Shown here piece after piece: positions 59,918 through 64,000 of a stretch of 64,000 nt of DNA. Positions within the stretch are counted from its first letter, which is position 1; the number at the start of each line of letters is the position of its first letter. A program made the translations under genes and the position numbers. The stretch comes from Firmicutes bacterium UBA6113 (GTDB lineage: Bacteria > Bacillota > Clostridia > Tissierellales > Sedimentibacteraceae): positions 5,920 to 69,919 of the forward strand of contig DIWF01000032.1 in NCBI GenBank assembly GCA_002422545.1, given 5' to 3'. Below the pieces are notes generated by a model, which did no database searches, was not told the DNA's origin, and saw only the letters and a program-made list of their open reading frames with translations.

Positions 59918-61360
59918 ATGGGAGAATTTAAAGTAAGAAAAATTGGTTTTATTGTGGGTGTGCTGCTTTGCGCAATATTAGTTATTATGCCGACACCTGC
60001 AGGATTATCTATTGTGGGACAAAGAGTATTGGCGGTTTCATGTTTGATGATCGTATTCTGGATGACTGAAGCAATATCAATTCCTGTGACAGCTTTATTA
60101 CCGATTTTGTTATTTCCTTTGCTTGGAATAACAGGAGCTAAGGGGCAAAACGACATAGCATTGTTTAAACATTATGCATATCAAACAGTGTACCTGGTAT
60201 TAGGAGTTGGATTCCTTGCAACTTCAATGGTTAAATGGGGACTGCACAAAAGAATGGCACTTGGCATCGTAATGAAGGTTGGTAAAAAACCTGCAATGAT
60301 AATATTAGGATTTATACTTGCTACAGCAGTTGTATCAATGTGGATGTCAAACACAACAGCAACAGCTATGATGTTACCGGTTGCTATGTCAATTATAGCA
60401 ACAATGGATAAAGAAATATCAGGTGGTTTTAAAAAAGCAATGGTATTGTCAATACCGTTTGCAGCAACATTAGGTGGGCTTGGAACATTGATAGGAACAA
60501 CAACTACTCCAACAGGAACTGGTATTATTGCAGAAACAATAGGAGTTCAGCTTGGATTCGTTGAATGGATGAAGATAGGTCTTCCTTTCGTTATAGTTAT
60601 GATTCCGCTTGCGTGGCTGTTTATGGTTAAATTCTATAAGGTTGATAAACTTGATGAAATAAACGTAGATGTTATAAAAAAAGAGTATCATGCTCTTGGA
60701 ACAATGAACAAAGGTGAAAAAATTACTGCTGTAATATTCGCTGTAGCTGTATTGGCATGGGTTACAAGCGGATTGTGGAAAGGTCTTGTGCCGTTTGCAA
60801 CTGATGAAACTATTGCAATGGCAATAGCAATAGCACTTGTTGTAATACCAGTTGACTACAAAAAAGGCGAATATGTTTTAAGCGGAAAAGAAGCTTTGGC
60901 AGATGCACCTTGGGGAACAATGCTTCTTCTTGGAGGCTCAATGGTAATGGGTAACGCCATCACTGATGCAGGAGTAGCTCAATGGATAGCTGGTTCTTTA
61001 AGCGGACTTGGCGGAATGTCACCAATAATGATTATCATGGTTGTTGGTATAGTTACAGCTATGATTACAGAAGTTACGACAAATGCCGTTGTTGTTGCTT
61101 CATTCTTGCCTGTACTTCCAGGCGTTGCTACAGCAATTGGAATGGATCCGTTGCAGTTAATGCTTGTATGTATGGTTGCAGCTAACTTCGCATTCATGCT
61201 TCCTCCAGCAACACCTCCAAATGCAATTGCTTACAGCACAGGTGCATTTGAAATTTCTGACTTGATGAAAGCAGGCCTTGGATTAAAAATCATATGCTTG
61301 ATAGTATTCCCAATAATTATGTACGCTATAGTATTCGGTTTGTTCGGTATAGGAGCATAG
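59918..61360 (+). CDS. DASS-family dicarboxylate:sodium symporter
   Basis: A 480-residue transporter of the divalent anion:Na+ symporter family (SLC13 type). The first SNT motif lies in MWMSNTTATAMMLPVAM and the second helical hairpin in TEVTTNAVVVASFLPVL; MTEAISIPVTALLPILLFPL near the N terminus is also typical. It should import a C4-C6 dicarboxylic acid. It opens the operon with a CoA-transferase and an HMG-CoA-lyase-type enzyme, so its substrate is probably the acid broken down by them. GGGAGG precedes the ATG. Confidence 0.92.
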   Translation: MGEFKVRKIGFIVGVLLCAILVIMPTPAGLSIVGQRVLAVSCLMIVFWMTEAISIPVTALLPILLFPLLGITGAKGQNDIALFKHYAYQTVYLVLGVGFLATSMVKWGLHKRMALGIVMKVGKKPAMIILGFILATAVVSMWMSNTTATAMMLPVAMSIIATMDKEISGGFKKAMVLSIPFAATLGGLGTLIGTTTTPTGTGIIAETIGVQLGFVEWMKIGLPFVIVMIPLAWLFMVKFYKVDKLDEINVDVIKKEYHALGTMNKGEKITAVIFAVAVLAWVTSGLWKGLVPFATDETIAMAIAIALVVIPVDYKKGEYVLSGKEALADAPWGTMLLLGGSMVMGNAITDAGVAQWIAGSLSGLGGMSPIMIIMVVGIVTAMITEVTTNAVVVASFLPVLPGVATAIGMDPLQLMLVCMVAANFAFMLPPATPPNAIAYSTGAFEISDLMKAGLGLKIICLIVFPIIMYAIVFGLFGIGA

Positions 61361-61369
61361 TATAAAAAT

Positions 61370-61399
61370 GAGCAGATAAATTTGTTTATTTATCTGCTC
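61370..61399 (+). terminator. Intercistronic hairpin
   Basis: GAGCAGATAAAT and ATTTATCTGCTC form a perfect 12-bp stem with a 6-base loop but no T run. It probably adjusts expression of, or protects, the transporter mRNA rather than ending transcription. Confidence 0.6.
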
Positions 61400-61482
61400 T
61401 AAAAATTATAAGAATTATTAAGTAATCAAAAATTAAGAAAAATCAAACAAATTAAAATATTTTATTTAATAGGAGCAAGTAA

Positions 61483-62676
61483 ATGAGTAAAGGATTATTG
61501 GATGGGGTTGTAGTTCTAGACCTTACAAGAGTGTTGGCAGGACCATACTGCGGAATGCTTTTAGCAGATATGGGAGCTACAGTTTACAAAATAGAACAGC
61601 CTAAAAAGGGAGACGACAGCAGAGCTTTCGGACCGTTTGTCAACGGAGAAAGCGCATACTACATGAACCTTAACAGAAATAAAATGGGCGTAACATTAAA
61701 TTTGAAAACACCTGAAGGAAAAGCAGTTTTCATAGAGATGGTTAAAAAAGCAGATGTAGTTATTGAAAACTACCGTCCGGGAACAATGGAAAAATTAGGT
61801 CTTGGATATGAAGATTTAAAGAAAATAAACCCTGGCATTGTATATGGGTGTGTGTCTGGTTTTGGACACTACGGACCATATAGCCAGAGAGCAGGCTATG
61901 ACATCATCGGTCAGGCAATGGGCGGACTTATGAGCACAACTGGCTGGCCGGGAGGAGCTCCAACAAGAACAGGTACAGCAATGGGAGACGTATTGGGTGG
62001 TTTAGGCTGCACAATCGGCGTGCTGGCAGCAGTTGTAAACAAAATAAAAACAGGAGAAGGACAAAAGGTTGATGTTGCACTGGTTGACTCTGTTGTATCT
62101 TCTCTAGAAATAATCACACAAATTTACCTGGCAACAGGAAGAATTCCTGAAAAAATAGGAAACAGATACGAATCTGCATATCCTTATGATTCATTCAAGG
62201 CAAAAGACGGCGATGTTATCATAGCATGTGGCAACGACAAGCTGTATAAACTATTGATAGAAGTAATGGAACAGCCTGAACTTCTGACGGATGAAAGATT
62301 TGCAACTAATGCACTGAGGGTTAAAAATCATGCTGAGTTAAAACCACTCATTGAAGTTTGGTCTTCTCAGCATACAATTGATGAAGTAGTAGAGAGCCTG
62401 CTTGATGTAGGAGTTCCTTCATCGCCAATAAACACAATTGACAGGGTTGTAAAGGATCCTCACATTGCAGGTGCAAGAGAAATGTTTGTGGAAGTTGAAC
62501 ATCCAGTAGCAGGTAAAACAACATTGACAGGAGACCACATCAAGTTCAGCGACAAAAAAGCTGAAATAAGAACTCCAGCCCCAACATTGGGACAGCATAA
62601 TTTCGACGTTTATGAAAGCTTTGTTGGATTAAGCGAAGAAATAATCAAAGAGTACATTGAAAAGGGTGTATTCTAA
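61483..62676 (+). CDS. CaiB/BaiF-type (class III) CoA-transferase
   Basis: A 397-residue class III CoA-transferase. The catalytic Asp is at position 169 in TGTAMGDVLGGLG, as in formyl-CoA transferase; other marks are RVLAGPYCGMLLADMGA and KKGDDSRAFGPF. It should activate a carboxylic acid to its CoA thioester using an acyl-CoA donor such as succinyl-CoA or acetyl-CoA. The next gene encodes an HMG-CoA-lyase-type enzyme, so the product is probably a 3-hydroxy-3-methyl-acyl-CoA. A near-identical start at 63931 shows a second copy. Confidence 0.93.
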   Translation: MSKGLLDGVVVLDLTRVLAGPYCGMLLADMGATVYKIEQPKKGDDSRAFGPFVNGESAYYMNLNRNKMGVTLNLKTPEGKAVFIEMVKKADVVIENYRPGTMEKLGLGYEDLKKINPGIVYGCVSGFGHYGPYSQRAGYDIIGQAMGGLMSTTGWPGGAPTRTGTAMGDVLGGLGCTIGVLAAVVNKIKTGEGQKVDVALVDSVVSSLEIITQIYLATGRIPEKIGNRYESAYPYDSFKAKDGDVIIACGNDKLYKLLIEVMEQPELLTDERFATNALRVKNHAELKPLIEVWSSQHTIDEVVESLLDVGVPSSPINTIDRVVKDPHIAGAREMFVEVEHPVAGKTTLTGDHIKFSDKKAEIRTPAPTLGQHNFDVYESFVGLSEEIIKEYIEKGVF

Positions 62677-62691
62677 AGAAAGAGGTTAATT

Positions 62692-63591
62692 ATGAACAAT
62701 AAAATACAAATAGTTGAAGTTGGACCAAGAGACGGGTTTCAAAATTTAAAAGATTATATACCCGTAGAGCAGAAACTTAAAGTTATTGATGATTTAATAG
62801 GTGCAGGAATCAAGCATATTCAGCACACATCATTTGTAAGTCCAAAAGCTATTCCGCAATTAAAAGATGCTGCAGAAATAACTAAAACATTAATAGAAAA
62901 ATATCCTGCGTATGACTTTTTCGCACTGGTACCGAACCTTTTTGGAGCAAAATCAGCTTATGAAGCAGGTCTTAGAAAAGTATCCTATGTTGTTTCATTA
63001 AGCGTAAGCCACAATAAGGCAAATATAAACAGAACACATGAAGAGTCATTTGCTGAACTCAAGAAAATTATGGACAGCTACAAAGATTTAGATGTATGCG
63101 TAGATGTTGCAACAACATTTGGCTGCCCATTCGAAGGCAAATATTCAACAGATACGGTTGTAAAATTTATAGACCAAGTAGCTAACATGGGTGTTAAGGA
63201 AATGTCTCTTGCAGACACCATAGGAGTTGCAAATCCTAAGCAGGTAAGAGAAATAGTATCGGCTGTAAAAAAAGAGTTTCCGGAAATTGAATTCCAGGTT
63301 CATATTCATGATACAAGAAACATGGGAATGGTAAACACCCTGGCAGCAATTGAATCGGGAATCACTAAAGTTCAGTCAACTCTCGGAGGGCTGGGCGGAT
63401 GCCCGTTTGCTCCTGGAGCATCTGGAAACACTGCAACAGAAGATTTGGCATACATGCTCAACGACATGGGATATGAAACAGGTGTTGATGTTAACAAGCT
63501 CATAGAAGCAGCAAAATATGAAAAAAGTATAATCACAGGCAATTTCAGCGGACACCTTGTAAATATCCAAACAGGACAATGCAACGGCTAA
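62692..63591 (+). CDS. Hydroxymethylglutaryl-CoA lyase-type enzyme
   Basis: A 299-residue lyase. Conserved: VEVGPRDGFQN (catalytic Arg and metal-binding Asp), HIQHTSFVSPKAIPQ, the HIHDTRNMG metal site and the signature GLGGCPFAPGASGN with Cys237, the same position as in the Pseudomonas enzyme. HMG-CoA lyase splits HMG-CoA to acetyl-CoA and acetoacetate; relatives cleave similar 3-hydroxy-acyl-CoAs such as citramalyl-CoA. The substrate here is set by the CoA-transferase and is not known. AGAGG precedes the ATG, 16 bases after the transferase gene. Confidence 0.93.
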   Translation: MNNKIQIVEVGPRDGFQNLKDYIPVEQKLKVIDDLIGAGIKHIQHTSFVSPKAIPQLKDAAEITKTLIEKYPAYDFFALVPNLFGAKSAYEAGLRKVSYVVSLSVSHNKANINRTHEESFAELKKIMDSYKDLDVCVDVATTFGCPFEGKYSTDTVVKFIDQVANMGVKEMSLADTIGVANPKQVREIVSAVKKEFPEIEFQVHIHDTRNMGMVNTLAAIESGITKVQSTLGGLGGCPFAPGASGNTATEDLAYMLNDMGYETGVDVNKLIEAAKYEKSIITGNFSGHLVNIQTGQCNG

Positions 63592-63605
63592 TTAAATCTA
63601 ATAAT

Positions 63606-63644
63606 AAAAAGCGTTTCAAGGCTGCGCCTTGAAACGCTTTTTTG
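63606..63644 (+). terminator. Intrinsic terminator
   Basis: AAAGCGTTTCAAGGC and GCCTTGAAACGCTTT form a perfect 15-bp stem with a 3-base loop and a T run. It ends the transporter-transferase-lyase operon. Confidence 0.97.
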
Positions 63645-63678
63645 TGCAGAAAAATCCAAGTATATTATTAAGACGAGC

Positions 63679-63695
63679 GTTTCAAATTGTTTTAC
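63679..63695. promoter_or_regulatory. Candidate activator binding site 2
   Basis: GTTTCAAATTGTTTTAC resembles the site at 59678-59694 and lies about 120 bp upstream of the sigma-54 promoter at 63816. Confidence 0.45.
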
Positions 63696-63815
63696 TAGGA
63701 GTTGCGTGCAACATTTAGAAACAAGGAATGGCACGAATATTTTCTAAAAAAACAATTTAAGTCTAATGTATCAACGTTTTTGAACAGTTATTAAAAATAA
63801 TATGCATTAATAAAT

Positions 63816-63831
63816 TGGCACGGTAATTGCT
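63816..63831 (+). promoter_or_regulatory. Sigma-54 promoter of the second CoA-transferase gene
   Basis: TGGCACGGTAATTGCT matches the consensus TGGCACG, four bases, TTGCW exactly. Confidence 0.9.
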
Positions 63832-63930
63832 ATATATTAGATATGATAATTGCTGCAACTGTCTGAAAAACATAATGACATTATGTAACAGCAGTAAAAA
63901 TATTATAAGTGTAATAATCAGGAGGATATT

Positions 63931-64000
63931 ATGAGCAAAGGAATATTAGATGGAATTGTTGTTCTAGACTTAACGAGAGTGTTGGCAGGACCATACTGCG
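63931..64000 (+). CDS. Second CaiB/BaiF-type CoA-transferase (N-terminal end only)
   Basis: The window ends 23 codons into this gene. The visible part, MSKGILDGIVVLDLTRVLAG followed by PYC, matches the first transferase in 21 of 23 residues, with silent differences in the DNA, so it is an older tandem duplicate rather than a recent copy. AGGAGG precedes the ATG. It has its own sigma-54 promoter. Two transferases might act as a heteromer or on different acids. Confidence 0.9.
   Translation, partial: MSKGILDGIVVLDLTRVLAGPYC

Larger units (their letters stand above)
63592..63930. other. Control region of the second CoA-transferase gene
   Basis: This 339-bp stretch holds a terminator (63606-63644), a candidate activator site (63679-63695), a palindrome GTTGCGTGCAAC (about 63701-63712), a sigma-54 promoter (63816-63831), and the leader with AGGAGG before the ATG. 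No gene is seen. Confidence 0.75.

Noticed and set aside
1..64000. CRISPR arrays, tRNA or rRNA genes, transposase or integrase genes
   Set aside because: I looked for regularly spaced direct repeats, tRNA cloverleaf ends and known transposase motifs and saw none; a tRNA scan would settle the second point.

Overview
The window looks like chromosome from a low-GC, spore-forming, strictly anaerobic member of the Clostridia/Tissierellia. It carries an alpha/beta-type small acid-soluble spore protein, YtrH/YtrI-like sporulation proteins, an SPL-family radical SAM protein, an [FeFe] hydrogenase, citrate-lyase-type enzymes and a glmS ribozyme. A Sedimentibacter-like organism would fit, but the genus is a guess. 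No rRNA, tRNA, CRISPR array, insertion sequence or prophage was recognised.

Layout. 1-4.0 kb: end of an unknown gene, a spore protein, and glmS behind its self-cleaving ribozyme. 4.0-8.3 kb: a loose, partly decayed accessory stretch (WYL regulator divergent from an isochorismatase-like hydrolase, gene fragments, long non-coding gaps). 8.3-14.1 kb: DUF1232 protein, CopZ-like metal protein, secreted InhA-type M6 protease, a 29-residue peptide gene whose end is built into its own terminator, and a winged-helix regulator coupled to an MFS exporter. 14.1-24.8 kb: an OmpR-type two-component system, small metal-binding-type proteins, an SPL-like radical SAM protein, a polyamine ABC transporter (potA, potB, fused potC-potD), and a copper-type HMA/UreH/cupredoxin protein with a DUF2318 protein. 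24.9-31.3 kb: acetyltransferase, orphan GAF-histidine kinase, sporulation proteins, YdbC-like protein. 29.7-40.1 kb: CitA/CitB-type two-component system followed by malic enzyme, a 2-hydroxycarboxylate transporter, an aconitase-family hydratase (two subunits) and citrate/citramalate lyase (citDEF, citC). 40.2-50.3 kb: VTC/DUF4956/DUF4353 operon, alanine symporter, Crp-like regulator, and a second OmpR-type system next to a Gly/Cys-rich secreted protein. 50.6-57.5 kb: ECF sigma/DUF4179 pair, radical-SAM DNA-repair pair, diguanylate cyclase, hydrogenase. 57.6-64 kb: a PrpR-type sigma-54 activator with sigma-54 promoters ahead of a DASS transporter, CaiB-type CoA-transferases and an HMG-CoA-lyase-type enzyme.

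The most interesting signal is a small regulon scattered through 14.1-24.8 kb. Four sites share one architecture: two direct repeats of about TTCTCCATAA at an 11-bp period, then exactly 8 bp, then a -10 box. Two of these promoters drive two homologous short transcripts (about 78-90 nt, minus strand), each with a C-rich anti-Shine-Dalgarno stretch and its own terminator. The other two lie ahead of the LDCC metal-binding-type gene and the DUF2318/HMA-cupredoxin operon. This resembles in design, though not visibly in sequence, the LisRK-LhrC system of Listeria. The neighbouring two-component system is the obvious candidate regulator, but that link is inferred.

Two carboxylate pathways stand out: a two-component-controlled hydroxycarboxylate operon (malate/citrate/citramalate class), and a sigma-54-controlled CoA-dependent pathway that should activate a dicarboxylic acid with a class III CoA-transferase and cleave it with an HMG-CoA-lyase homologue.
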